Below, one piece after another: positions 35,797-44,752 of a stretch of DNA of 64,000 bases. The stretch comes from an uncultured Chitinophagaceae bacterium (GTDB lineage Bacteria; Bacteroidota; Bacteroidia; Chitinophagales; Chitinophagaceae): contig CALGAP010000019.1 in assembly GCA_937958995.1 (NCBI GenBank), positions 6,794-70,793 of the forward strand, in the 5' to 3' direction. A program made the translations under genes and the position numbers. Positions within the stretch are counted from its first letter, which is position 1; every line of letters starts with the position of its first letter. Below the pieces are notes generated by a model that searched no databases, was not told the origin of the DNA, and saw nothing but the letters and a program-made list of their open reading frames with translations.

Positions 35797-37527
35797 ATGA
35801 AAATGAAATATTTCCAGTTCCTTTCCTTGCTGCTGGTACTTCAAACCGGCCTGGCGCAAAATGTGGCCATCAATAATACCGGCGCAGAGCCCGATTCCAA
35901 CGCCATTCTTGACATCAGCTCGGATACGAAAGGGCTGCTGATTCCCAGGATGACAACTGCTGCGCGGGAAGCCATACCCAACACGGTAGGATTGATGGTG
36001 TATGATACAGATACCAAATCGTTCTGGTACAATGACGGTAGTGCGTGGGTAGACCTGGCGGTGGGAAAGGGCTGGGCGCTGGGAGGAAATGCGGGCACTG
36101 ATCCTGCCGTTCATTTCATCGGCACTACCGATTTAAGGCCGCTCATTTTTAAAGTCAATAATGATCAGTCAGGCATAATCGATCCTGCCAGAGAAAATGT
36201 GGCGTTTGGATATGTCTCGTTAATGCTTAATTCTACGGGATCCGACAATACCGCGATTGGATACTGGGCCATGGCATCAAACACAGATGGCGTTTCTAAT
36301 ACAGCGATTGGCAATACAGCCCTGGCTTGGAATACTTCAGGCATCGAGAATACTGCTGTTGGCGCTTATGCCTTGCGCTCCAATTCGACGGGTCAAAGAA
36401 ATACAGGCTTGGGGTATGGCTCTCTTTTCGAAAACACTACGGGCTCAGGGAATACCGCTTTGGGGCATCTATCTTTAACATCTAATACCACAGGTTCCAA
36501 TAATACCGCGGTGGGGTGGAGTGCGCTTGGTGAAAATACGATAGCTGCGCTGAATACAGCCGTTGGTTGGGAATCGATGCGATTTAGTGCCGAAGGTGGA
36601 TCCAATACGGCCCTGGGCGCACAATCTTTATTAAGAAATGCAGGAACTAATAATGTAGGGATTGGTTATTCCACATTAAGTTCGAATACAAGTGGCAGTT
36701 ACAACACGGCAGTAGGGACAGAAGCATTATATTTTAACACAACCGGCCAGGACAATGCAGCCGTGGGCTATAGGTCGATGCTTTATAATACTACGGGTTT
36801 GTATAATGCCGGATTTGGCAATTATGCTTTTGTAAATAATGTTTCAGGTAACGGCAATGCGGGTGTGGGATATCACGCAGCAAGTCTGAACACCACGGGT
36901 TCTGATAACGTGGCTGTTGGCATCTATGCGCTGCGTGGAAACGAAACGGGCGATGGAAATATCGCAATAGGGGCCTATGCCGATGTCGCTTCAGGTGATC
37001 TTTATAATGCAATTGCAATCGGAAGCGACGCGGTGGTTGATCAATCCAACAAGATACGTCTTGGTAACGGCGCCATCACTGTCATAGAAGCACAGGTGCC
37101 TCTTACCACTCCCTCCGACGGTCGTTTTAAATTCAATGTGCAGGAAGATGTGAAGGGGCTGGACTTCATCTTGAAACTTCGTCCGGTCACCTACCAGTTC
37201 AACGTGCAGCAATTTGATGAGGGATTCAGCAGGTTGACTGCGAAGAAGGACGCTGGCATAAACGAGCTTCCCCAAACCAGATTAAACTATAATGCCGCCC
37301 TGCAACAGCGCCGCATTGGCTTCATAGCGCAGGAGGTGGAGGAGGCCGCCGCGAGTGCCGGGTTCAATTTCAGCGGTCTTACCAGGCCCCAATCACCTGA
37401 GCAGCACTACAGTCTCAGCTATGAAAGTTTTGTGGTGCCACTGGTAAAAGCCGTTCAGGAACAGCAGGAAATTATAGAAGAATTGAAAAGAGAGATAAAG
37501 GAATTGAGGGAAATGATTAAGAAATAG
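35797..37527 (+). CDS. Repeat-rich surface protein with C-terminal S74 intramolecular-chaperone domain
   Basis: A protein of 576 residues from the ATG at 35797 (ATG at 35803 also possible), with a signal peptide ending GLAQ. An N-terminal module (GAEPDSNAILDISSDTKGLL, then LMVYDTDTKSFWYNDG) leads to about a dozen YadA-head-like repeats (about 145-400) with the unit NTAVGxxAL-xx-NTTG-xx, 21-23 residues long. A Peptidase_S74 chaperone domain follows (about 440-555; PSDGRFKFNVQEDVKGLDFI, IGFIAQEVEE, YSLSYESFVVPLVKAVQEQ) and then a short coiled coil (about 553-576). S74 domains trimerise phage tail fibres and then cut themselves off. The repeats suggest a trimeric fibre-like surface protein. Its start lies only 8 bp from the divergent lectin fragment. 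Confidence 0.85.
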   Translation: MKMKYFQFLSLLLVLQTGLAQNVAINNTGAEPDSNAILDISSDTKGLLIPRMTTAAREAIPNTVGLMVYDTDTKSFWYNDGSAWVDLAVGKGWALGGNAGTDPAVHFIGTTDLRPLIFKVNNDQSGIIDPARENVAFGYVSLMLNSTGSDNTAIGYWAMASNTDGVSNTAIGNTALAWNTSGIENTAVGAYALRSNSTGQRNTGLGYGSLFENTTGSGNTALGHLSLTSNTTGSNNTAVGWSALGENTIAALNTAVGWESMRFSAEGGSNTALGAQSLLRNAGTNNVGIGYSTLSSNTSGSYNTAVGTEALYFNTTGQDNAAVGYRSMLYNTTGLYNAGFGNYAFVNNVSGNGNAGVGYHAASLNTTGSDNVAVGIYALRGNETGDGNIAIGAYADVASGDLYNAIAIGSDAVVDQSNKIRLGNGAITVIEAQVPLTTPSDGRFKFNVQEDVKGLDFILKLRPVTYQFNVQQFDEGFSRLTAKKDAGINELPQTRLNYNAALQQRRIGFIAQEVEEAAASAGFNFSGLTRPQSPEQHYSLSYESFVVPLVKAVQEQQEIIEELKREIKELREMIKK

Positions 37528-37532
37528 GGTGT

Positions 37533-37622
37533 TGGCGGAGAGAGAGGGATTCGAACCCTCGGTACGGTTGCCCGCACAACGGTTTTCGAGACCGCCCCAT
37601 TCAGCCACTCTGGCATCTCTCC
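37533..37622 (-). tRNA. tRNA-Ser(CGA)
   Basis: The minus strand folds as a class II tRNA. The acceptor stem is GGAGAGA/TCTCTCC with discriminator G and an encoded CCA (37533-37535). The D-arm region is GAGTGGCTGAATGG, the anticodon loop CTCGAAA gives anticodon CGA (codon UCG), the long variable arm is typical of serine tRNAs, and the T-arm GAGGGTTCGAATCCCTC is canonical. Without CCA the gene is 37536-37622. Confidence 0.97.
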
Positions 37623-37717
37623 GGGGGCCGCAAAGGTAAAACTTTATTGGTAACGGTTGCTTGTTTTTCACGTGCGATTTTCGTAATTTACTAGCATCGC
37701 TCACCAAAACACGCCGT

Positions 37718-38155
37718 ATGAATAAAAAAGTCGCGGATATCCTCCTTCGCAAAGGAAGCAATATCACCACTGTTAAGCCTGGATCCACGGTGCTTCAGGC
37801 CCTCGAGATCATGGCCCAGCAGAATATTGGCTCGGTAGTCGTGATGGACAACGGGAAATACCTGGGTATTATGACAGAAAGGGATTACAGCCGTAAAGTG
37901 GTACTCAAAGGAAAATCTTCTACCGACACCCCCGTGGAGGAAATTATGACCAGCGACCTGCCGCCGGTAAGTCCCAACGACAGCATTGACCACTGTATGC
38001 AACTGATGAGTGATAAACATATCCGCTATCTGCCTGTGTTTGAAGGCGATCATATGATCGGCATTTTGTCTATCAACGACGTGGTGACCGAAACCATCCT
38101 CTCGCAGGAGGAAACCATTTCGCAGCTAAAAGATTATTTGCATTCAAGCTTATAA
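37718..38155 (+). CDS. CBS-domain-pair protein
   Basis: A protein of 145 residues from the ATG at 37718; an upstream in-frame start would extend into the sequence flanking the tRNA and adds nothing domain-like. Two CBS motifs fill the chain: KVADILLRKGSNITTVKPGSTVLQALEIM with GSVVVMDNGKYLGIMTERDYSRKV, then VEEIMTSDLPPVSPNDSIDHCMQLM with IRYLPVFEGDHMIGILSINDVV. CBS pairs bind adenosyl ligands such as AMP, ATP or NAD and act as energy or redox sensors. No effector domain is fused, so the partner is unknown. It is a lone transcription unit closed by a strong terminator. Confidence 0.92.
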   Translation: MNKKVADILLRKGSNITTVKPGSTVLQALEIMAQQNIGSVVVMDNGKYLGIMTERDYSRKVVLKGKSSTDTPVEEIMTSDLPPVSPNDSIDHCMQLMSDKHIRYLPVFEGDHMIGILSINDVVTETILSQEETISQLKDYLHSSL

Positions 38156-38160
38156 ACAGC

Positions 38161-38184
38161 AAGGAGGCCCTGGGCCTCCTTTAA
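38161..38184 (+). terminator. Rho-independent terminator after the CBS gene
   Basis: AAGGAGGCC and GGCCTCCTT form a perfect 9-bp stem with the 3-nt loop CTG, beginning 5 bp after the stop codon and ending in TTT before an A-rich tract. Confidence 0.75.
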
Positions 38185-38240
38185 AAATATTCAATCCTCA
38201 ATTAGTTGTTGTCTGCTGATTGTCGTTTATTTATTCCCCA

Positions 38241-38618
38241 CTATTTCCCTTTCCCTTTTGCCTTCTCCTCATTTTCCTTCATCCTCACCTTCACCATTTT
38301 CTTCACAAAGGCCAGCGGCAGTTTTTTATCCAGCGGAAACTGCACCGTTCCCTTCGAAGTACGATAGCCCATCTTCTCAGCCTCAGCCCTTATAGACGCG
38401 GGCAGGGGATAAAAACCAATATGCGATTTGAAGGCCGCAAAATATACCACTGGTCCGTTTTGCTTATAGGCCGGTATATTGTAGCTGATGCATTCTTCGG
38501 CCTTCGGTGCAACGGCTTTAATAGTGCTCCGCAACTCCTGCAACATAGCCTGCACAGGTTTCGGAAATTCGCGGATATATTGATCCACGGTTTCATATTT
38601 TACTTTGGTGGCTTGCAT
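38241..38618 (-). CDS. DUF1801 (YdhG-like) family protein
   Basis: A protein of 125 residues from the ATG at 38618. Upstream in-frame codons belong to the 3' end of the preceding gene read in another frame. The family pattern is clear: TVDQYIREFPKPVQAMLQELRSTIKAVAP, EECISYNIPAYKQNGPVVYFAAFKSHIGFYP, SKGTVQFPLDKKLPLAFVKKMVK, then a Lys/Glu-rich tail. Members include the YdhG-type protein linked to frataxin-like iron handling, but most are uncharacterised. It begins 4 bp after the AHSA1-type gene, a pairing that is common for these families. Confidence 0.85.
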   Translation of the reverse strand: MQATKVKYETVDQYIREFPKPVQAMLQELRSTIKAVAPKAEECISYNIPAYKQNGPVVYFAAFKSHIGFYPLPASIRAEAEKMGYRTSKGTVQFPLDKKLPLAFVKKMVKVRMKENEEKAKGKGK

Positions 38619-38622
38619 AGTG

Positions 38623-39054
38623 TTATTTTGACTCCACGTATTTTTTGTAATTATCAAGAATTGCCTGCCAGCCTGCGCGCTGGAACTCGACGGGATTTTC
38701 ATTCTCAGGATCGAAACGCTGCACAATCTTGGTATTGTTGCCTTCAGGAATAAAATCTACCACCACTTTTCTGCCATCGCTCATGGTGTATTGAATATGT
38801 TTGTGTGGCACTACTTCGTCGTATACTGATTCTATTACAAAACCCGCGCTGCCATCCCTTGCTTCCATGCGGCATTTATATATGCCTCCTTTGCGCAAAT
38901 CGTTTTGTGCCCAGGGCGTATGCCAGGTTGCCAGGTCGGCTGAACACCATTGCGTGATATCTTCGGGCGTGTTCCATATTTTCCAGGCTTTCTCTGGAGT
39001 GGCATTTACAGTGGTTTCTATGGTTACCGGCGTAAGTGTCTTTGATGCTTCCAT
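38623..39054 (-). CDS. SRPBCC/AHSA1-type ligand-binding protein
   Basis: A 143-residue cytoplasmic protein of the START/Bet v1-like superfamily. It opens ITIETTVNATPEKAWKIWNTPEDITQWC (minor variation at the start), then GGIYKCRMEARDGS, HIQYTMSDGRKVVVDFIPEGNNTKIVQRFDPE and the closing helix WQAILDNYKKYVE. The fold makes a hydrophobic pocket, and the ligand is unknown. First gene of a two-gene operon with the DUF1801 gene. The 107 bp between it and the M28 gene upstream show nothing recognisable. Confidence 0.85.
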   Translation of the reverse strand: MEASKTLTPVTIETTVNATPEKAWKIWNTPEDITQWCSADLATWHTPWAQNDLRKGGIYKCRMEARDGSAGFVIESVYDEVVPHKHIQYTMSDGRKVVVDFIPEGNNTKIVQRFDPENENPVEFQRAGWQAILDNYKKYVESK

Positions 39055-39161
39055 GACTCAGTTTTTTAGCAAATGATTAATTCGTATTGACAATGTAAAA
39101 GTAGCCGGAGTTATTTACCCCGGCACTGTGCGATTGCGACTAATTGAAGGGCAAGTTGCGA

Positions 39162-40787
39162 CTATGGCCTGCCTGCGACAAAAAGACCACCCTGGTTCCA
39201 GGCAGGACGCGCTGTAGTCTGAGCCACGGAATAACTGATCAGGAAATTGAGCTGCACATATGTTTTGGCTGCTGTAAAGTTGAAAATGCCATCTATGCCA
39301 TCAGCGGGACGATGGTAATATTTGGCGCGCCATTGCCGCACAAAGGGCACCAGGCTCTCGCCCGTACTCGTTTTGTTGCCATATTTGATATGCAGCGCGG
39401 GTATTCCATTTAACACAAAACTGAACTGATCACTTCGCACAAAACGATTCTCATTCGGCTCGGGATCTTCTTCCACTTCAAGACCCAGTTGCGAGGCTGC
39501 AAATTGTACATTATTCATCAGGCTGGAATGTTCCGCTCCCAGCGGCACCACAGAAAGCAAGGGAGCGATCAGGGTGGGCATATCGGTATTTACATTAGCA
39601 ACAATCGATGATTGTGGAACCGTAGGATTGCTGGCAAAATAAGAAGAACCCAGCAGTCCCATTTCTTCCGCCGTCACCATCACAATCAATATCGATCGTT
39701 TGGGTTTTACACCGGGCGATTTATAAATGCGGGCAATTTCAAGCAGCGATGCCACGCCCGAAGCATTATCGTGCGCACCGTTGTAAATGCTGTCGCCATC
39801 TACCGGTCTTCCAACACCCACATGATCGAGATGCGCGGTATGCACCACGTATTCATTTTTCAGTTCCTTATCACTGCCGGGAATCAGGCCGATCACATTA
39901 TAGCTTTCAATATCGGTGTGCGAAGTCTTATATCCCGCATGCAGCGTGAAATTGGTTTCGAAAGAAGAGGGCTTTTTATTCCTGATATCGTTCAGTACCT
40001 GCGACAATTTTTTTCCGCTATTGGAAAAAATGCGGTTCAGCAAATTCCGCGTGCCGGTCATCACAATATTGAGGTCGCCCCTGAAGCCGGAGTATGCTGC
40101 AGTTTTATCAGTATTCGTCGCCACATTGGTGTGCACCACCAGGTTGGGATTATATCTGCCCGATGAGGCGGTATTTACTACAATAACGCCGAGGGCTCCC
40201 TTCGAAAATGCAGTTTTATATTTATTTCCAACATTCGACAAAATCGCGGTAGTAGTATTAGAAAAACCCTGTGGCGCGCCGCTCATGACCACCACAATTT
40301 TACCTTTTACTTCTATGCCTTCATAATCTGAATAAATGTTTGGTGCATCGATACCATAACCTGCGAACGCCACTTTACCTTCCGCCGAAGTATTTTCTTT
40401 CAGTGGATGCGGCGTCGGGATAAAATCGCGGGAGAAAAGCAACGAGTCTACATTACCGTCTTTATCCTTCAGGCAGGCAAAGGCAGAACTGTTGTCGACG
40501 ATTGATTTTCTTATCAGCAGTTTCTGCGTATAGCTGCCCGCTTCGCCACCGGGCGCCACGCCCATTTTCTTAAACTGGTCTACCACGTAATCCACAGCCA
40601 TCTGGTAGCCTTCGGTACCCGGCAACCGGCCTTTCAGTTTATCATCGGCCAGGTAAGCAATATGCGACCGGATGGTATTGGTATCGATCCGGTTCATAGC
40701 ATTGCGAACATCTTTTGTGATGGTTACCTGCTGCGCTTGTGCATGACAGCAGGCAAAAACGATGAGGGGTAAGATTAGCTTTTTCAT
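39162..40787 (-). CDS. M28 family zinc peptidase with PA domain, exported
   Basis: A 541-residue protein with a signal peptide (1-18, ending AQAQ), a helical N-terminal segment (NTIRSHIAYLADDKLKGRLPGTEGY), an inserted PA domain (about 125-260; VAFAGYGIDAPNIY; KGKIVVVMSGAP; KGALGVIVVN) and an M28 catalytic domain. The zinc ligands are in VHTAHLDHVG, NGAHDNASGVASLLEIAR and VTAEEMGLLGSSYF, with late ligands in NTDMP and LHIKYG. M28 enzymes are aminopeptidases or carboxypeptidases. It starts 16 bp after the stop of the TPR-CHAT gene on the same strand and is therefore probably part of the sigma/TPR/CHAT operon. Confidence 0.92.
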   Translation of the reverse strand: MKKLILPLIVFACCHAQAQQVTITKDVRNAMNRIDTNTIRSHIAYLADDKLKGRLPGTEGYQMAVDYVVDQFKKMGVAPGGEAGSYTQKLLIRKSIVDNSSAFACLKDKDGNVDSLLFSRDFIPTPHPLKENTSAEGKVAFAGYGIDAPNIYSDYEGIEVKGKIVVVMSGAPQGFSNTTTAILSNVGNKYKTAFSKGALGVIVVNTASSGRYNPNLVVHTNVATNTDKTAAYSGFRGDLNIVMTGTRNLLNRIFSNSGKKLSQVLNDIRNKKPSSFETNFTLHAGYKTSHTDIESYNVIGLIPGSDKELKNEYVVHTAHLDHVGVGRPVDGDSIYNGAHDNASGVASLLEIARIYKSPGVKPKRSILIVMVTAEEMGLLGSSYFASNPTVPQSSIVANVNTDMPTLIAPLLSVVPLGAEHSSLMNNVQFAASQLGLEVEEDPEPNENRFVRSDQFSFVLNGIPALHIKYGNKTSTGESLVPFVRQWRAKYYHRPADGIDGIFNFTAAKTYVQLNFLISYSVAQTTARPAWNQGGLFVAGRP

Positions 40788-40803
40788 GGAGAGAAAGTTA
40801 CTA

Positions 40804-43800
40804 CTATTTAGTAGTTTGTCGCAACAAAAACCGCAATGCCAACCCGCCCACCAGCATTATTCCAAATCCCATACCTGCCATCACCCACAGGTTATTTTTC
40901 GTGGTCACCACCGCCTGGCTGTCGCCCACCAGCGTCATGCCTGCCCAGAAATAAGGATGCGCAAGATTGGAAGGCGCTTTGCGCAGGTATTCGATTTTAG
41001 CTTTTTGCAGCGCCGCGCCTTTGGTCATTCCCCGGGAGAGGTATTTGTAAAAAAGTGTGACCACTTCTGCGCTGGTTTTTTCATCCACTTTCCATAATGT
41101 CATCACCACAGAGGGACAACCCGCGTACATGAAGCTATGCGCCAGTGAAATCACGCCCTCGCCCTCGCGCCATTGACCCGTACCTGTTTCGCAGGCATTC
41201 AGTACGGCCAGGTTGGCGTTCAGGTTCATGCCATAGATTTCATAGGCGTGCAGGTAGCCGTCGTCATTCGACGTGCTGTCTTCCGCAGTGGGCTTGGCTA
41301 AGAAAAACCTGGAAAGAATGGGAGAGACGTTGTTGATCTCGGCATGCGTGCCCAGGTGTAAAATTCGGTAGTCACTTGCGCGTTGTTTAAAACTGCTTTC
41401 GAGCGCATCGTGCTCGCTAAGCAAATCTGTTTTGATAAAACGGCTGATCTGTTTTGCCGCTTTAAAGGTAAATGGCTGACGAATCAGCATCAGGTATTGA
41501 TTATCGGCCAGCATATCGTCAGCAACGCGTTTGCGGTAGGCCGCTTTCATTTCATCGGAGAATACAGGCGTAATGAGCAGCGCCTTTTCCGTTTGCTGCC
41601 GCTGCGCGTAGTTATAGTGCAACGCGCTGGTGGCGGAAAGCAGGGTGGAGATTTCATATTGCTTTACCAGGTAAGGCATGGACTCAAAGCCATTGATCTT
41701 GCCCGAACTGATCAGTACTTCAAAATTCAGGTAGTGCAATTCGTCGTCGGGTACGATGAACAATTTATTACCGAGCAAAACTTTTTTTGCGGGGGCTACC
41801 AGCTGGGAGTAAAGACGGTAAGCCGGCCGTGCAAAATCCTCGGGTGAGAGGTTATATAATTCTCTTATTAAAGCAACATCGTGCAGCACATTGCGCGGCA
41901 TGCGATGTACGCGGAAATGCTTTTTATTGATGATAAAAAGAAACACTGCATCATTCGTCACAGTGTAATGCAGCATGGTCTCGCCGTTTTTCAACAGCTC
42001 ATTCCTGATCTCGTCAATCGTTGCAGCTTTCATCCTATACTTCAGGCTCGCCGCGGCAGAATTTGATTTCAGCAATTTTTCCTGGAAACGGTAATACGAT
42101 TCCATGGCGGCGCTGAGCAGTGTGAGCAGCGAATCATTCTTGCCGCCTTCGTCCAGGTATTGTGTGTTCAGCTGACTGATACGTTTGCGCCAATGCAGGT
42201 CTTCCCGGGTGGCAGCATCCTGCACATTGGCCGCGGCATCGATCAGCACGTTGTTTGAGGCCAATCTCAACAGCAGGCTCTTGCTTGTTTCACTGAACGC
42301 AAATGCTTTCTCCAGCCATTGCGGGTTTTTGTCCTGCACGTGCATTTGCCAGCAGGCTTCTACAGCGGCATCGTAAATGTACTTGTGTTTGGAAGCAAGC
42401 TGAATAAGCGAAGCCTGCGTTCTGATAGCAGGTAAGATTTTTTCCAGGTAACTGCTGTAGTTCCCGGCCAGTTGCTGAATACGCCGAAGATGCGAGCTGT
42501 TATTATTTTTCCTGAAAAGTGCCGATTCTATATTGGCCCGGTTCTGAATGTATTGTATGATGAAGTGATTGTAGGGCAATTGATCCATCCAATTTCCTTC
42601 GGGCAATTGCTTTAGCTGCAGCAGTTCAAGAAACACGCTGTCTGAATAACACATGGCCATTTCGGGCTCCCCCTTATCGAGCCAGGCTACGCTGATCTTA
42701 TTCAACTGCCCGGCAATGACGATATGGCCAGGTTGATAAATCTTGCGGTATTGGCGCAGGCTCTGCTGAATCAATGCAAATCCTTCATCAAAGCGGTTCA
42801 GTTTGGTATACGCTTCGCCCAGGGTGGTGCGCGTGGCTTCTGCCGTCAACACGCTGCTTTTTTGATTGGGTAAAGTGCGTTGATAATATTTTGCCGCCTC
42901 GGCATATTGCTGACGATCAAAGAGCAGATCGCCATAGAGGGTTTCTACATAGGCGAGGTTCAGTTTGTCGTTGGGCTCTTTTTGCAATTGTATGCGCAGC
43001 GCGCGTTGGAAGAGACTGTCTGCCGCTTCAAAATCCTTTATCATTCGCTTCAGGTTGGCCAGATGCGCGAGCGGACGCACCAGTCCAACACCATCAGGAC
43101 CATAATTCATAGTGTGCAGCCGCAAGGCTTTTTCATAGTATTCATTGGCCAGTTGCCATTCCCCAATAGCTTCGTACAATTTTCCCATATTATTGAATCC
43201 TATGGATAGCAGGTGCGGGTTGCCGTTTTTCCTGAAAGCATCCTGCGTGATGGCAACCATTTGCTGGCGATGATGCAGCGCCTCATCGGTGCGGTACATG
43301 GTTTCATAAAGGGTGCCGAGATCATTATGCGCCAGCGCGCGACTGGTATGCAGGGGAGGAAGATGTTTGTTGACCAGGCGTTGCATTTCCAGCGCATATT
43401 TTTCTGCTTCGTCTAATTTGCCCGCGTCGTGGGCCAGGTACATCAAGGTCTGAAACACACTGGTCAGCATCTGCTCGTCTTTTCCGTACATGGCTTCGAT
43501 CATGCTGCGCGATTTTTCTCCAAAAACAATTCCTTCATCAAGCTCCTGCAGGTTCAGGTGCATCCAGGCAATATTGTTATACAATTTTGCATAAGTATCA
43601 TTGGGCGGTGCGTTGGAGGGAATGCGTTTGAGCGCGTCGTTGAAATATTTTTTTCCTTCAAGAGCAGCGGAATTGTTAACCAGTATTTGTCCTTTCTTAT
43701 TCAAAGCTGCTACAGCAGCAATGCTTTCAAAAGGAAGTTGCGGCAAATAGAAGAGTGCGCTGTCAATAGTGGCAAGTCCCCGGCTGACACTCACTTCATA

Positions 43801-44013
43801 CCAGGCCATGTGCGCCTTTTGCGTATAGGCAACCACCAGGCTATCTGTCTGGCCGGTAATTCGGAAATAATCGATCGCCTGCTGCATATAAATCCAGGCG
43901 CTGTCTTTCTTTTGTGCATCGTAGGCTTCGACGGCTTTTTTATAGCTGCCGGCTTGCGCCATCACGATGTGAACGGAAAGTATGAAAAGCAAAAAGAAAA
44001 AAACACGCTGCAT
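40804..44013 (-). CDS. Membrane-anchored TPR-CHAT protease
   Basis: A protein of 1069 residues from the ATG at 44013, which starts the signal peptide (MQRVFFFLLFILSVHIVMAQ). An upstream in-frame start at 44076 overlaps the previous gene. About ten or more TPR-like helical pairs (about 25-440; for example ALAHNDLGTLYETMYRTDEALHHRQ, GNPHLLSIGFNNMGKLYEAIGEW) precede a helical linker and a C-terminal CHAT domain. The predicted catalytic dyad is His890 in LHLGTHAE and Cys941 in VLNACETGTG, with LWKVDE and HPYFWAGM as further CHAT motifs. One helix at about 1042-1062 plus a basic tail anchors the C-terminus. CHAT proteins are caspase-like peptidases. Export with a C-terminal anchor puts this one in the periplasm or on the inner membrane. 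It is 10 bp after the TPR gene. Confidence 0.9.
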   Translation of the reverse strand: MQRVFFFLLFILSVHIVMAQAGSYKKAVEAYDAQKKDSAWIYMQQAIDYFRITGQTDSLVVAYTQKAHMAWYEVSVSRGLATIDSALFYLPQLPFESIAAVAALNKKGQILVNNSAALEGKKYFNDALKRIPSNAPPNDTYAKLYNNIAWMHLNLQELDEGIVFGEKSRSMIEAMYGKDEQMLTSVFQTLMYLAHDAGKLDEAEKYALEMQRLVNKHLPPLHTSRALAHNDLGTLYETMYRTDEALHHRQQMVAITQDAFRKNGNPHLLSIGFNNMGKLYEAIGEWQLANEYYEKALRLHTMNYGPDGVGLVRPLAHLANLKRMIKDFEAADSLFQRALRIQLQKEPNDKLNLAYVETLYGDLLFDRQQYAEAAKYYQRTLPNQKSSVLTAEATRTTLGEAYTKLNRFDEGFALIQQSLRQYRKIYQPGHIVIAGQLNKISVAWLDKGEPEMAMCYSDSVFLELLQLKQLPEGNWMDQLPYNHFIIQYIQNRANIESALFRKNNNSSHLRRIQQLAGNYSSYLEKILPAIRTQASLIQLASKHKYIYDAAVEACWQMHVQDKNPQWLEKAFAFSETSKSLLLRLASNNVLIDAAANVQDAATREDLHWRKRISQLNTQYLDEGGKNDSLLTLLSAAMESYYRFQEKLLKSNSAAASLKYRMKAATIDEIRNELLKNGETMLHYTVTNDAVFLFIINKKHFRVHRMPRNVLHDVALIRELYNLSPEDFARPAYRLYSQLVAPAKKVLLGNKLFIVPDDELHYLNFEVLISSGKINGFESMPYLVKQYEISTLLSATSALHYNYAQRQQTEKALLITPVFSDEMKAAYRKRVADDMLADNQYLMLIRQPFTFKAAKQISRFIKTDLLSEHDALESSFKQRASDYRILHLGTHAEINNVSPILSRFFLAKPTAEDSTSNDDGYLHAYEIYGMNLNANLAVLNACETGTGQWREGEGVISLAHSFMYAGCPSVVMTLWKVDEKTSAEVVTLFYKYLSRGMTKGAALQKAKIEYLRKAPSNLAHPYFWAGMTLVGDSQAVVTTKNNLWVMAGMGFGIMLVGGLALRFLLRQTTK

Positions 44014-44023
44014 GAACTTCGGT

Positions 44024-44752
44024 TTAGGGTGTTTGCTCCATGGCTGGTTCTGACAATAATTTGCTGGCCTGCTCATTGCCGGGAATGGTTTTTAACCAGC
44101 GGGCGGCATTGGCTTTGTCGCCGAGTTTGATATACACGAGCGACAAATACCAGGCGGCGCGCTCGCGCAGGGCGCTGTTCTCATTTTCTGCTACAGGCTG
44201 CAGGCGGCTTGCGGCTTCATTGTATTCTGAAATATGAATATGCGCCATCCCCATATAGTATTGAAGCGTGTCGCTGAGTCCTTTTTCGCGGCCGAGCGAA
44301 TCCCATTTGGCAATGGCATCGTTAAACTGACCTTCCTTATAGCTCACCATGCCGTCGTAAAATGTGTAGGCATCGGTACTGCTCATTACCACGGGCAAAC
44401 CAGGATCGGGTTGATAGTAGCGTGCATACAGATCTTTTTCCCCCGATTGTTGAATAATGAACCACACCGCGCTGCCGGCAATCAGTATGATGGCTGCGGC
44501 CACGGCTAATTTTCTCCAGTTAATCATCGGGCGCACCACGGCTTTCTCTGCGAAAGGTTGGGTGGAGAGATAAGCGCCCACTTCTGCAGTGGCCATTAGT
44601 TTGCGTTGCAACTCCACTTCGATGCGCAATGATTCATCAGCGTTCATTTCCTGCTCAAAAGCCTGTTGCGCGGCTGCGTCCATATGTCCCAGCAGGTAAG
44701 CTTCGATGCGCCCGAAGGTAGCCTGGTCTATTTCTTTTCTATATTCCGCCAT
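44024..44752 (-). CDS. Membrane TPR protein with anti-sigma-like N-terminus
   Basis: A 242-residue protein with three parts. The cytoplasmic N-terminus (1-79) has the pattern IEAYLLGHMDAAAQQAFEQEM followed by DESLRIEVELQRKL, which is common in Bacteroidota anti-sigma factors. A single membrane helix (about 80-101, AVAAAIILIAGSAVWFII) leads to a periplasmic TPR domain (about 115-235; YDGMVSYKEGQFNDAIAKWDSL; YYMGMAHIHISEYNEAASRL; WYLSLVYIKLGDKANAARWL). No zinc-finger HxxxCxxC motif is present. It overlaps the sigma-factor gene by 14 bp and precedes the TPR-CHAT gene by 10 bp. The inference is that it sequesters the adjacent sigma factor and senses a periplasmic partner through its TPRs, possibly the TPR-CHAT protein. 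Confidence 0.8.
   Translation of the reverse strand: MAEYRKEIDQATFGRIEAYLLGHMDAAAQQAFEQEMNADESLRIEVELQRKLMATAEVGAYLSTQPFAEKAVVRPMINWRKLAVAAAIILIAGSAVWFIIQQSGEKDLYARYYQPDPGLPVVMSSTDAYTFYDGMVSYKEGQFNDAIAKWDSLGREKGLSDTLQYYMGMAHIHISEYNEAASRLQPVAENENSALRERAAWYLSLVYIKLGDKANAARWLKTIPGNEQASKLLSEPAMEQTP

Noticed and set aside
36230..37000. Periodic DNA that might look like a CRISPR or satellite array
   Set aside because: The period follows 21-23-residue protein repeats in frame inside the S74 protein, units are imperfect and there are no unique spacers.
37393..37788. 131-codon minus-strand frame spanning the tRNA
   Set aside because: It reads through tRNA-Ser; its central part is the translation of the tRNA itself.
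40804..44013. TPR-CHAT as part of a type III-E CRISPR (craspase) system
   Set aside because: No gRAMP, Cas1/Cas2 or CRISPR array is present. The protein is exported and membrane-anchored, unlike cytoplasmic Csx29.
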